From: Actinomycetota bacterium
GTDB lineage: Bacteria; Actinomycetota; Acidimicrobiia; Acidimicrobiales; JAJPHE01
Direction: 5' to 3'
DNA: 55,264 nt
Assembly: GCA_027315345.1 (NCBI GenBank)
Contig: DAHUYE010000008.1
Location: forward strand, 1 to 55,264
Shown here: piece by piece, positions 15,624 to 24,045 of the stretch
How the letters are laid out: the number at the start of each line of letters is the position of its first letter
Numbering within the stretch: the stretch's first letter is position 1
Notes under the pieces: generated by a model
The model's database searches: none
Told to the model about the DNA's origin: nothing
The model's input: the letters and a program-made list of their open reading frames with translations, nothing else
Made by a program: the position numbers and the translations under genes

Positions 15624-16238
15624 TTACTTCTTGGCGCTCTCGAAGTAGGGGTTGGCGCCGGCGGCGTGGTCGGTGACATCCACCACGTCAGTGATCTCGG
15701 GTACGCCTTCGAGGATGGCCACCTTGATGCCCTGACCCAGGGTCACCGCCGCCATACCACAGCCCTGGCAGCCGCCCCCGAGTCGTAGATAGGCGATCCC
15801 CTCATCCACCGCCACCAGCTGGGCCACGCCGCCGTGGGAGGCGATGGCGGGGTTGATCTCCTCCTCCAGGATGCGCATGACGGCCTGGGCCGCCGGGGAG
15901 CTGATGTCGCCCTCCGGTACCGCCGTGGCGCCCGGGCGGGCCGGAGGCTGGTTGGGGTTGACCAGCACCAGGCCTCCGTCCCGGACATCGAGGGTGGAGC
16001 CGCCCAGGCGAGCAAGGCTGTCCTCCGGTACGACCACGGTCAGGCGGCCCCGCTCCAGGGTGACGTCCTTGGGGGTGGCGTCGCTGGCCGGGGCGAAGTA
16101 CAGGTCGTAGCTGTATTCGGTGCCGCTGATCCCGCTTATCTCCAGCCAGAGGGCGAGGCCCTCGGCGTCGTCCTCCTCGGCTCGGATCTCGAGGACGGTC
16201 TCAAGAGCCTCGTCGGTGATGGTCAGCATTTGGTCCAC
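15624..16238 (-). CDS. NfuA-like iron-sulfur cluster carrier protein
   Basis: About 204 aa. An N-terminal A-type (HesB-like, degenerate) domain spans about 1-100 (LTITDEALETVLEIRAEE, LWLEISG, DLYFAP), followed by a Nfu domain with ILEEEINPAIASHGG and the cluster-binding CxxC in RLGGGCQGCGMAAVT. This is the two-domain NfuA arrangement, known to carry and deliver [4Fe-4S] clusters to apo-enzymes. The GTG at 16238 has GGGAG 5 nt upstream; ATG at 16229 is the alternative. It is divergent from the ATP-grasp/radical SAM array, whose radical SAM enzyme needs such a cluster; a functional link is only suggestive. Confidence 0.88.
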   Translation of the reverse strand: MDQMLTITDEALETVLEIRAEEDDAEGLALWLEISGISGTEYSYDLYFAPASDATPKDVTLERGRLTVVVPEDSLARLGGSTLDVRDGGLVLVNPNQPPARPGATAVPEGDISSPAAQAVMRILEEEINPAIASHGGVAQLVAVDEGIAYLRLGGGCQGCGMAAVTLGQGIKVAILEGVPEITDVVDVTDHAAGANPYFESAKK

Positions 16239-16276
16239 ATTCTCTCCCGACGGCGGTGGGTTGCCATGATACGTGA

Positions 16277-17530
16277 GTGCCCCACCCCCAACGGAGGGTC
16301 GCCCTGGTGATGCCATCGGCCACCTACAGGGCGTCGGACTTCGCCGCCGCCGCCGACTCCCTCGGGGTGGAGCTGGTGGTGGCCACCGAGCACCGCCAGG
16401 CCATGGGCGAGTCGATGGGCTGGCGGGCCCTGGTGGTGGACCTCTGCGACCGCGAGGGTTCGGCCGCCGCCATAGCCGCCGTGGCCGGGGACCACCCCCT
16501 CGACGCCGTGGTGGCCGTGGATGACCAGGGAGTGGAGGTGGCCGCCCGGGCCGCCCAGCTTCTGGGCCTGCGCCACAGCCCCCCGGCGTCGGTGCACCTG
16601 ACCCGGGACAAGGTCGGGATGCGCCGCCGCCTGGAGGAGGCGGGAGTACGCCAACCCGCCTTCCGGGTCAGCGGCGGTCCGGGCCAGGTGGCCGGCCTGG
16701 GCGCCGAACTGGGCTGGCCGGTGGTGGTCAAGCCCCTCGGCCTGGCCGGCAGCCGGGGGGTCATTCGAGCCGATGACGCCCCGGCGGCGCAGGCGGCGGA
16801 AGCCCGGATCCGGGCGATCCTGGCCGAAGAGGGGCGCCCCGAGGACGAGGAGCTTTTGATCGAGCGGTTCGTGCCCGGCGCCGAGGTGGCCGTGGAAGGG
16901 GTCGTGGTCGGCGCCCGGCTCCGGGTCCTGGCCGTGTTCGATAAGCCTGATCCCCTGGACGGGCCCTATTTCGAGGAGACCATCTACGTAACCCCCTCCA
17001 GGCTGCCCGCCGGCGCCCAGGAGGAGCTGGCGGCGGTGGTGTCCCAGGCCGTGGCGGCCCTGGGGCTGTCCGAGGGCCCCGTTCACGCCGAGGTCCGCCT
17101 GGGCGAAGACGGGCCCACCGTCTTGGAGGTGGCCGCCCGGACCATCGGCGGGCTGTGCGGCCGCGCCCTGCGCTTCGGGGCCGGCATCAGTCTGGAGCAG
17201 GTCATCCTCAGCCACGCCCTGGGTCTGGACCCTGGTGACCTGGCTCCGGCCTCGAGGGCCAGCGGCGTCATGATGATCCCGATCCCGGCCGCCGGGCGAT
17301 TGCGTTCCGTGACCGGCATCGAGGTCGCCCTCCGGACGCCGCTGGTCGAGGGGGTGGAGGTCACCGTGCCGCCCGGGGCCCGGTTGCGTCCCCTGCCCGA
17401 GGGGGACCGCTACCTTGGGTTCATCTTCGCCTCCGGCCCCTCCCCCCAGGCCGTCGAGTCCGCCCTGCGTCAGGCCCATCTGAGCCTGGTCATCGACATC
17501 GATGCCCCCGACCCGGCACCGGCCCGATGA
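16277..17530 (+). CDS. ATP-grasp enzyme paired with a CCAEP-tail radical SAM protein
   Basis: 417 aa. ATP-grasp ligases join a carboxylate to an amine or thiol through an acyl-phosphate. Visible: a pre-ATP-grasp domain (about 1-105), HLTRDKVGMRRRLEEAGV, the nucleotide-binding lysine strand GWPVVVKPLGLAGSRGV, ELLIERFVPGAEVAVEGVV, HAEVRLGEDGPTVLEVAAR with metal ligands and a C-terminal domain. The GTG at 16277 follows a GATACGT patch. The stop overlaps the ATG of the radical SAM gene by 4 nt, so the two are translationally coupled. The product is unknown; the pairing suggests a peptide- or amino acid-derived small molecule. Confidence 0.8.
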   Translation: MPHPQRRVALVMPSATYRASDFAAAADSLGVELVVATEHRQAMGESMGWRALVVDLCDREGSAAAIAAVAGDHPLDAVVAVDDQGVEVAARAAQLLGLRHSPPASVHLTRDKVGMRRRLEEAGVRQPAFRVSGGPGQVAGLGAELGWPVVVKPLGLAGSRGVIRADDAPAAQAAEARIRAILAEEGRPEDEELLIERFVPGAEVAVEGVVVGARLRVLAVFDKPDPLDGPYFEETIYVTPSRLPAGAQEELAAVVSQAVAALGLSEGPVHAEVRLGEDGPTVLEVAARTIGGLCGRALRFGAGISLEQVILSHALGLDPGDLAPASRASGVMMIPIPAAGRLRSVTGIEVALRTPLVEGVEVTVPPGARLRPLPEGDRYLGFIFASGPSPQAVESALRQAHLSLVIDIDAPDPAPAR

Positions 17531-19008
17531 GGATCCTCCTCCTCTCCACTTATGAGCTGGGCCACCAGCCTCTGGGCCTGGCCTCGGCCGCCGCCGCCCT
17601 GATGGGGTCGGGGCACGATGTGGCGCCGGTCGATCTCTCTCTGGACGTACTCACCGATGACCAGATCGACTGGGCTGAGGCGGCCGCCGTCTCCGTGCCC
17701 ATGCACACCGCCACCCGGTTGGCCGTGGCGGCCGTGTCAGGGGTGAAGGGCCGGCGGTCCGATCTGCCGGTGTGCGCCTACGGCCTCTACGCCGCTGCCG
17801 CCGCCCAGGAGGGACAGGGCTGTTTCGACCTGGCCATCGGCGGTGAGTATGAGGCCCTTCTGACGGAGTGGGCCGACCGGCTGGAAGGACCGGCGGGAGC
17901 CGATGGGCCGGCGCGGGCGGGAGAGGGGGCGGCGCCGGCCGAGGGGGCGGGGCGGGACGGGGCCGTGCCGGTGCGCCTGGACCTGGGCCGGCACCGGGCG
18001 CCGGTGCCCGAGCGCCGGGACCTGCCGGGCTTGGATCGCTACGCCCGGCTGGTGCACAACGGTCAGGAGCGCCTGGTCGGTTACGTGGAGGCCAGCCGGG
18101 GCTGCGCCCACCGCTGCCGGCACTGTCCCGTTCCGGTCGTCTACGACGGGCGCCTCCGGACGGTGGCGGTGGAGACGGTGGTGACCGACATCGATCGGCT
18201 GGTGGCCGCCGGCGCCACCCACATCACCTTCGGGGACCCGGACTTCCTCAACGGCCCCCATCACTCCCTCCGGGTGGTGCGGGAGATGCACGCCCGCCAC
18301 CCTGACCTGACCTTCGATGCCACCGTCAAGGTCGAACACATCCTCCGGCACCATGACATCTGGCCGGAGCTGGCCCTGGCCGGGCTGCTGTTCGTTGTGT
18401 CGGCCTTCGAGACCGTCAACGACTCCATCCTGGCCCGGCTGGCCAAGGATCACACCGCCGCCCAGGCCGCCGAGGCGGTCGGGCTCCTGCGCCGGCACGG
18501 GGTGGAGATCCGGCCATCGTTCCTTCCCTTCACGCCCTGGACCGAGCCCGGGGACATGACGGATCTGGTGGACTTCGTCAGCACCAACGGCCTGGAGTCG
18601 AATGTGGATCCGGTCCAGTACTCCATCCGGCTGTTGGTGCCGCCCGGTTCTCTCCTGCTGGAAGAAGAAGGTGCCGATGTCTTCGGTCCCTACGACCCGT
18701 TCGCCCTCGGGCATCCGTGGCGGGCCGGCCACCCCGGCCTGGACGAGCTGCAGGGCCAGCTGAGCGCTCTGGCCGAGAAGGCTCCGGCCGAAGACCCGGC
18801 CGGAGCCTTCTTGGAGGTCCACCGCCTGGTGTCCGACGCCGCCCACCGCTTCGGGGTGGCCGGGCCCCGGGCCCTCACCGGTGCTCCAGCCCGCTCGGTC
18901 CCGAGGCTCACCGAATCCTGGTTCTGCTGTGCCGAGCCGACCTGCTCGCAGCTGGAGCGGGCCGGCCCGGGGGGAGCATCGGGATGGCGGGGTGGACCGG
19001 ATTCCTAG
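17527..19008 (+). CDS. B12-binding-domain radical SAM protein with CCAEP tail
   Basis: 493 aa. The N-terminal half resembles a degenerate cobalamin-binding domain (LLLSTYELGHQPLGLASAAA; AVSVPMHTATRLA). The radical SAM cluster motif is C193-A-H-R-C197-R-H-C200, followed by a barrel with ITFGDPDFLNG and FVVSAFETVND. The C-terminus has WFCCAEPTC, placing CCAEP at 467-471. This is the signature of the CUAEP/CCAEP-tail radical SAM group, in which some relatives carry selenocysteine at the second Cys. Here both are ordinary Cys codons (TGC TGT). The reaction is not known for the group. Residues about 119-146 are a low-complexity insert. Confidence 0.85.
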   Translation: MRILLLSTYELGHQPLGLASAAAALMGSGHDVAPVDLSLDVLTDDQIDWAEAAAVSVPMHTATRLAVAAVSGVKGRRSDLPVCAYGLYAAAAAQEGQGCFDLAIGGEYEALLTEWADRLEGPAGADGPARAGEGAAPAEGAGRDGAVPVRLDLGRHRAPVPERRDLPGLDRYARLVHNGQERLVGYVEASRGCAHRCRHCPVPVVYDGRLRTVAVETVVTDIDRLVAAGATHITFGDPDFLNGPHHSLRVVREMHARHPDLTFDATVKVEHILRHHDIWPELALAGLLFVVSAFETVNDSILARLAKDHTAAQAAEAVGLLRRHGVEIRPSFLPFTPWTEPGDMTDLVDFVSTNGLESNVDPVQYSIRLLVPPGSLLLEEEGADVFGPYDPFALGHPWRAGHPGLDELQGQLSALAEKAPAEDPAGAFLEVHRLVSDAAHRFGVAGPRALTGAPARSVPRLTESWFCCAEPTCSQLERAGPGGASGWRGGPDS

Positions 19009-19018
19009 ACTGCCCGGC

Positions 19019-19648
19019 GTGGCCGAAGAGACGCTGCCGGATCCCGGCCCGGAGGTCGAAGCGGCCGAGCCTGGCGCCGACCGCATCCTGACCATCCCCA
19101 ACCTGGTGTCGGTGGCGCGGCTGCTGTGTGTCCCGGTCTTCGGCTGGCTGCTGCTCGGAGCTCACCGCCCATACGCCGCCGCCGTCCTGCTGGCGGTCCT
19201 GGGCGCCACCGACTGGGTCGACGGCTACGTGGCTCGGCGCTTTCACCAGGTCTCCACCTTGGGCAAGGTCCTGGACCCCACCGCCGACCGCGTGCTGGTG
19301 GCCACCGCCGTGGTCTGTTCGGCCGTGGCCGGGGCCGTGCCGGTCTGGCTGAGTGTGGTGGTGGGAACCCGGGAGTTGCTCATCTCCGCCGCCGTGCTCG
19401 CCCTCGGGGCTCTGGGGGCCCCTCGCATCGATGTCCTCTGGGTGGGCAAGGCCGGGACCCTGGCCCTCATGGTCGCCTTTCCGCTCTTTCTGGTGGCCCA
19501 CTCGGGTGCATCCTGGCGAGGAGGGGCCCACGTGGCGGAGTGGGTCTTCGCCCTCCCCGCCATCGGCCTGTCCTGGGCCGCCCTGGTCTCCTATGTCGGC
19601 CCGGCCCGGCGTGGTCTGGCGGCGGTGCGGGTACCTTCGGTCCCATGA
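19019..19648 (+). CDS. CDP-alcohol phosphatidyltransferase family membrane enzyme
   Basis: About 209 aa. It carries the metal-binding CDP-OH-P motif DWVDGYVARRFHQVSTLGK followed by VLDPTADR, i.e. DGxxAR...G...D...D, with four to six membrane helices. Enzymes of this fold transfer a phosphatidyl or similar group from a CDP-linked donor to an alcohol, giving for example phosphatidylglycerophosphate or phosphatidylinositol phosphate. The GTG at 19019 is selected because it lies 10 bp after the radical SAM stop and just before the helical core; upstream codons read as low-complexity. Its stop overlaps the next ATG by 4 nt. PgsA is the common relative, but the specific acceptor cannot be assigned. 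Confidence 0.8.
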   Translation: MAEETLPDPGPEVEAAEPGADRILTIPNLVSVARLLCVPVFGWLLLGAHRPYAAAVLLAVLGATDWVDGYVARRFHQVSTLGKVLDPTADRVLVATAVVCSAVAGAVPVWLSVVVGTRELLISAAVLALGALGAPRIDVLWVGKAGTLALMVAFPLFLVAHSGASWRGGAHVAEWVFALPAIGLSWAALVSYVGPARRGLAAVRVPSVP

Positions 19649-22131
19649 AGGCCGTGATCATGGCGGGGGGCGAGGGCACCCGCCTGCGCCCGCTGACGTC
19701 GAACCAGCCCAAGCCCATGATCCCCCTGGCCAACAAGCCGATGATGGAGCACATCGTCAAGCTGCTCCGGGATCACGGTTTCACCGACATCGTGGTGACG
19801 GTGGCCTTCCTGGCCAACACCATCCGGACCTACTTCGGGGACGGCTCGGAGTTCGGTGTCCGGATGGTCTACGCCACCGAGGAGACGCCCCTGGGAACGG
19901 CCGGCTCCGTCCGCAATGCTATGGACGAATTGGACGAGCGCTTCCTCGTCATATCCGGCGACGTTCTCACCGATATCGACCTGTCCGAGGTGGTCCGCTT
20001 CCATGAGGAGCGCGGCGCCATGGCCACCATCGGCCTCAAGTCGATGGAGAACCCTCTCGAGTTCGGGATCGTCATCACCCGAGAGGACGGCAGTATCGAG
20101 CGGTTCCTGGAGAAGCCCACCTGGGGCCAGGTCTTCAGCGACACCATCAATACCGGCATCTACGTCCTGGAGCAGGAGGTGTTCGACTACATCCCCCCCG
20201 ACCGCCCGGTGGACTTCTCGGGAGAGGTTTTCCCCGCCATGCTCGAGGCGGGCTGTCCCATGTACGGCTACGTGGCGGAGGGTTACTGGGAGGACGTCGG
20301 CAACCTCGAGGCCTATCTCAAATCCCACCGGGACGTCCTGGATGGAAAGGTCGAACTCGAGGTTGACGGGTTCCGGATGAGCGAAGGCGTCTGGCTGGGG
20401 GAGGGGGCCGAAGTGGACCCCGGGGCCCGCATCGACGGGCCGGCCATCATCGGGGACAACTGCCGGGTGTCCGCCGGGGCCCACCTGGCTGCCTACAGCG
20501 TCATCGGAGCCAACGTTCGGGTCGGCCGTGAGGCCTATCTCGAGCGTTGCGTGGTCCACGACCACGTCTATCTGGGCGACGCCGTCCGCCTGCGCGGCTG
20601 CATCCTGGGGCGCTCCAGCGATCTGCGGCGCGGCTCCCGCTGTGAGGAGGGGGTCGTCCTCGGGGACGAGTGCTTCGTCGGGGAGCATGCCGTGGTCAAT
20701 CCTGGTGTGAAGATCTACCCCTTCAAGACGGTGGAGACCGGAGCCGTCATCAACAGTTCCATCGTCTGGGAATCCAGGGGCGCCCGGTCGCTGTTCGGCC
20801 GTCTGGGCGTGGCCGGCCTGGCCAACGTCGATGTGACCCCCGAGCTGGCCGCCCGGGTGGCGATGGCCTACGCCTCGACCCTCAAGAAGGGAAGCACGAT
20901 CACGACCTCCCGGGATGCCAGCCGGGCGGCCCGGGCCGTCAAGCGGGCGGTGATGGTGGGGCTCAACGCCGCCGGGGTCAATGTGGACGACCTGGAGCTC
21001 GCCACCGTCCCGGTCAACCGGTTCCAGGTCCGTACCGCCCGCAGCCAGGGCGGAGTGACCGTCCGGCTCGTCCCCAACGACCCCCAGTCGGTGGTCATCC
21101 GCTTCCTCGACGCCAACGGCCTCGACATCGATGAGGCCAGCCAGCGCAAGATCGAGCGCCTCTACTACCGGGAGGACTACCGCCGGGTCCTGGCCTCGGA
21201 GATGGGCGACATCGGCTTTCCGCCCCGCGCCCTGGAGTATTACACCGCCGCCCTGGTGGAAAGCGTGGACCTGGAGGCCATCCGGGGGGCCCGCTTCAAG
21301 GTCGTTCTCGACTACTCCTATGGGGCCACCAGTTTCGTCATGCCCAATGTCCTGTCCAAGCTGGGCGCCGACGTCCTGGCCGTCAACCCTTACGCCTCCA
21401 CCGCCGGCGCCCTGAGCTTCGATCTCAAGCGCCACTCCGAGGCCGTGGCCGACCTGGTGCGGGCGTCGGGTGCGCACGTGGGGGCGGTGCTGGACCCGGA
21501 TGGCGAGCGCCTGGTCCTCATCGATGACGCCGGGAGGGTCCTGTCCGACGATGAGTCCCTCTACATCATGCTCGGCCTGGTCCTGGCCACCCAGGCCGAA
21601 CCGTCGGTGGCCCTCCCGGCCGCGGTACCCCGCTGTTTCGAGTCCCTGGTGCGCGACGCCGGGGCCGAGCTGACCTGGACCAAGTTGTCCGGCTCCCACG
21701 TGGCCGAGGTGGCTCAGTCGGGGACGGTCACCTTCGCCGGGAGCCAGGACGGGGGCTTCGTTTTCCCCCGCTTCATGCCCGCCTTCGACGCCGTGATGGC
21801 CCTGGCCAACCTGCTGGCCATGCTGGCCACGACCGGCCTGCGCCTGTCCAAGCTGGCCGCCGGGGTTCCCCGCTTCCATGTGGCCCACGAGACGGTGGTC
21901 ACGCCCTGGGAGCAGAAGGGGATGGTGATGCGCACCCTGGTGGAGGATCACAAGGACAGCGATCTGTTGCTGGTGGACGGGGTGAAGATCGTGACCGACG
22001 ACGGCTGGGCCCTGGTCCTACCTGATCCCGAGGACCCGGTGACGCACGTCTGGGCCGAGGCCGACAGCGCCCGGGAGGCCTCGACCCGGGCCCAGGAGAT
22101 GTCCCGTCGCATCCGCCAGATGCTGCGCTGA
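19645..22131 (+). CDS. Mannose-1-phosphate guanylyltransferase fused to a phosphomannomutase-like domain
   Basis: 828 aa. Residues 1-235 are a nucleotidyltransferase with the signature AVIMAGGEGTRLRPLTSNQP, FLVISGDVLTDID and EKPTWG. About 250-360 is a left-handed beta-helix of hexapeptide repeats. About 380-825 is a phosphohexomutase-like region. In the last part the usual phosphoserine loop reads TTSRDASR (T420-R426) rather than TxSHNP, and the metal loop reads DPDGER (617-622) rather than DxDGDR. This domain arrangement is known in actinobacteria and cyanobacteria. GDP-mannose supply is inferred. A leaderless -10 (TACCTT, 19632-19637) lies 7 nt before the ATG, so this gene may also be transcribed alone. 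Confidence 0.85.
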   Translation: MKAVIMAGGEGTRLRPLTSNQPKPMIPLANKPMMEHIVKLLRDHGFTDIVVTVAFLANTIRTYFGDGSEFGVRMVYATEETPLGTAGSVRNAMDELDERFLVISGDVLTDIDLSEVVRFHEERGAMATIGLKSMENPLEFGIVITREDGSIERFLEKPTWGQVFSDTINTGIYVLEQEVFDYIPPDRPVDFSGEVFPAMLEAGCPMYGYVAEGYWEDVGNLEAYLKSHRDVLDGKVELEVDGFRMSEGVWLGEGAEVDPGARIDGPAIIGDNCRVSAGAHLAAYSVIGANVRVGREAYLERCVVHDHVYLGDAVRLRGCILGRSSDLRRGSRCEEGVVLGDECFVGEHAVVNPGVKIYPFKTVETGAVINSSIVWESRGARSLFGRLGVAGLANVDVTPELAARVAMAYASTLKKGSTITTSRDASRAARAVKRAVMVGLNAAGVNVDDLELATVPVNRFQVRTARSQGGVTVRLVPNDPQSVVIRFLDANGLDIDEASQRKIERLYYREDYRRVLASEMGDIGFPPRALEYYTAALVESVDLEAIRGARFKVVLDYSYGATSFVMPNVLSKLGADVLAVNPYASTAGALSFDLKRHSEAVADLVRASGAHVGAVLDPDGERLVLIDDAGRVLSDDESLYIMLGLVLATQAEPSVALPAAVPRCFESLVRDAGAELTWTKLSGSHVAEVAQSGTVTFAGSQDGGFVFPRFMPAFDAVMALANLLAMLATTGLRLSKLAAGVPRFHVAHETVVTPWEQKGMVMRTLVEDHKDSDLLLVDGVKIVTDDGWALVLPDPEDPVTHVWAEADSAREASTRAQEMSRRIRQMLR

Positions 22132-22172
22132 ACCGCCTCGGGCCGGGCTCCGGGAGTATTAGGGTCCCGGCC

Positions 22173-22553
22173 ATGAACGTGCCCGAGGGCCGGCGCTATA
22201 CCCAGGATCACGAGTGGGCTCTGCTCGATGACGGCCGGGTGCGCATCGGCATCACCGACTACGCCCAGGACGCTCTGGGGGACGTTGTCTTCGTCCAGCT
22301 GCCCGAGCCGGGCACCGAGGTGCAGGCCGGCTCCGCCATCGGGGAGGTCGAGTCGACCAAGTCGGTCTCGGATGTCTACGCCCCCGTCTCGGGGCGGGTG
22401 GTGGAGGTCAACACCGAGTTGTCCGACACCCCGCAGAGGCTCAACGAGGACCCCTACGGGGAGGGCTGGATATGTGTCATCGAGCCCACCGAGCCGGGTG
22501 CGGTGGAAGGGCTCATGGAGGCGTCGGCCTACTCGGAGTTGATCTCGGGCTGA
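22173..22553 (+). CDS. gcvH: Glycine cleavage system H protein
   Basis: 126 aa, the standard H-protein length. The lipoylation site is K63 in GEVESTKSVSDVYAPVSG, and the N-terminus RRYTQDHEWALL is conserved. The lipoyl arm shuttles the aminomethyl group from the P protein to the T protein. A leaderless promoter is visible: TAGGGT at 22160-22165, 7 nt before the ATG. It heads a block, gcvH-fha-merR-DUF151-merR-gcvT-gcvPA-gcvPB, matching the gene order known from mycobacteria except that the P protein is split here. Confidence 0.95.
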   Translation: MNVPEGRRYTQDHEWALLDDGRVRIGITDYAQDALGDVVFVQLPEPGTEVQAGSAIGEVESTKSVSDVYAPVSGRVVEVNTELSDTPQRLNEDPYGEGWICVIEPTEPGAVEGLMEASAYSELISG

Positions 22554-22638
22554 GGGAACCATCCGCCCCGGGACCGGCCCAGCCCGGGCCTTGGCCTCCT
22601 CCTGCGGACGATGGGCCGGGAGCGGGTAGCTTGAAAGG

Positions 22639-23118
22639 GTGTTCTGCAACCAGTGCGGGCACCGCAATCCGGCGGGCGCCAACTTCTGCTCATCCTGCGG
22701 TGCCGTTCTCGAACCGGCCTCTAGCGAAGACAGGACCCTGGTCTTCGCCCCTGTGTCGAGTGCGGGGGAGCCGGTCGAGGAGGAGGTCAGCGTCCAGATC
22801 CCCGCTCTGGTGGAGGGAATGGGCATGTTGGTGGTCAAGCGCGGCCCCAACGCCGGTTCGCGTTTCGTCCTCGACCAGGAGACCACCCACGTCGGCCGCC
22901 ACCCCGAGAGTGACATCTTCCTGGACGACATCACCGTGTCCCGCCGCCACGCCGAGATCGTCCGGCAGAGCGACGGCTACGCCGTGCGTGACGTGGGCTC
23001 GCTCAACGGGACCTACCTGAACCGGGAGCGCATCGAAGATGCCCGTCTCGACAACGGGGACGAGGTGCAGATCGGAAAGTTCAAGCTGGTCTTCCTGGCC
23101 GGCCCGCCCGAGGACTGA
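22639..23118 (+). CDS. garA: FHA-domain regulator with zinc ribbon (GarA-like)
   Basis: 159 aa. An N-terminal zinc ribbon has C3-C6 and C17-C20 (FCNQCG, FCSSCG). A segment EDRTLVF (T33) occupies the position of the phosphothreonine motif of GarA. The FHA domain covers about 62-155 (THVGRHPESDIFLDDITVSR, SLNGTYLN, VQIGKFKLVF). In mycobacteria GarA binds and regulates 2-oxoglutarate dehydrogenase and glutamate dehydrogenase under PknB/PknG control. The zinc ribbon is an addition relative to mycobacterial GarA. The GTG start follows TAGCTT (22627-22632) by 6 nt, indicating a leaderless mRNA. Confidence 0.85.
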   Translation: MFCNQCGHRNPAGANFCSSCGAVLEPASSEDRTLVFAPVSSAGEPVEEEVSVQIPALVEGMGMLVVKRGPNAGSRFVLDQETTHVGRHPESDIFLDDITVSRRHAEIVRQSDGYAVRDVGSLNGTYLNRERIEDARLDNGDEVQIGKFKLVFLAGPPED

Positions 23119-23133
23119 CCGGCCACGGCGCCG

Positions 23134-23979
23134 ATGACCGAGCGGTCCTACCTGTCCATAGGGGACGTGCTCAACCTCCTCAAGGACGAGTTCCCCGACG
23201 TCACCATCTCGAAGATCCGCTTCCTCGAGAGCCAGGGCCTGCTCGATCCGGAACGTACCCCTTCCGGATACCGGAAGTTCTACCCCCCGGATGTGGACCG
23301 GCTGCGGTGGATTCTCCTACAGCAGAAGGAGCACTTCCTCCCACTAAAGGTGATCAAGGACCGCCTGGTGCCGGCCTCGGAGGAGGCGGCCGAGGCCGGG
23401 GCTGCCGGGCCCGACCAGGCGACCACCCCGGAGCCGGCGCCAGCTCCGGCGCCGGTCGCTCCCGAGCCCGCCACCACCCCGGCCACTCCGGCCGCCCTTG
23501 CACCCCCGGCCCGGCCCTCGCGATCCCCATCCCTGCCCCCCGCCGCCGCCCGGCTGCCCGTTCCCGCTCCCGACCGTCCCGATGACCCGGCCGAGGAGGC
23601 CGTCAGCCTGACCCTGGAGGAGCTCCTGGCCCGCACCGGTCTGGCGGCAGCCGAGGCGCGAGAACTCGAGCGGTTCGGCCTGATTTCCGGGCGGTCGGTG
23701 GCGGGCACGGTGTACTACGACTCGGATGCCACCGCCGTGGCCCATCTGGCCGCCGAGCTGTCCCAATTCGGGGTCGAGGCCCGCCACCTGCGCATGTACA
23801 AGACGGCGGCCGAGCGGGAGGCCGGGTTCTTCGAGCAGATCGTGACGCCCCTGCTCAAACAGCGCAATCCCCGCTCCCGCCAGGAGGCGGTGGAGACCGT
23901 CCACAACCTCTCCGCCCTGGGCGAGCGGCTGCGCCGGTCCCTGCTGCGGATGGCTCTGCGCGATCTCACCGGAGGCTGA
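23134..23979 (+). CDS. ftsR: MerR-family regulator, FtsR-like
   Basis: 281 aa. An N-terminal winged HTH (YLSIGDVLNLLKDEFPDVTI, then IRFLESQGLLDPERTPSGYR) is followed by a Pro/Ala-rich linker at about 88-150 and a C-terminal domain with LTLEELLARTGL and RHLRMYKTAAEREAGF. The arrangement and the position next to garA match mycobacterial Rv1828/FtsR, a MerR-type activator linked in Corynebacterium to ftsZ expression. It follows garA by 15 bp and is likely co-transcribed. Confidence 0.88.
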   Translation: MTERSYLSIGDVLNLLKDEFPDVTISKIRFLESQGLLDPERTPSGYRKFYPPDVDRLRWILLQQKEHFLPLKVIKDRLVPASEEAAEAGAAGPDQATTPEPAPAPAPVAPEPATTPATPAALAPPARPSRSPSLPPAAARLPVPAPDRPDDPAEEAVSLTLEELLARTGLAAAEARELERFGLISGRSVAGTVYYDSDATAVAHLAAELSQFGVEARHLRMYKTAAEREAGFFEQIVTPLLKQRNPRSRQEAVETVHNLSALGERLRRSLLRMALRDLTGG

Positions 23980-24045
23980 TGGATGACCGGGCCGGACCGG
24001 GTCGACGACCTACGAGCGCCGGGTCGCGAGCGGTAGGCTCAAGTT

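Noticed and set aside
17527-19008. Selenocysteine in the CCAEP tail
   Set aside because: Both tail cysteines are encoded by TGC and TGT; there is no in-frame TGA.
19591-21951. Very long minus-strand open frame (786 codons)
   Set aside because: It is antisense to the guanylyltransferase fusion, has the His/Gly/Asp-rich composition typical of shadow frames and no domain.
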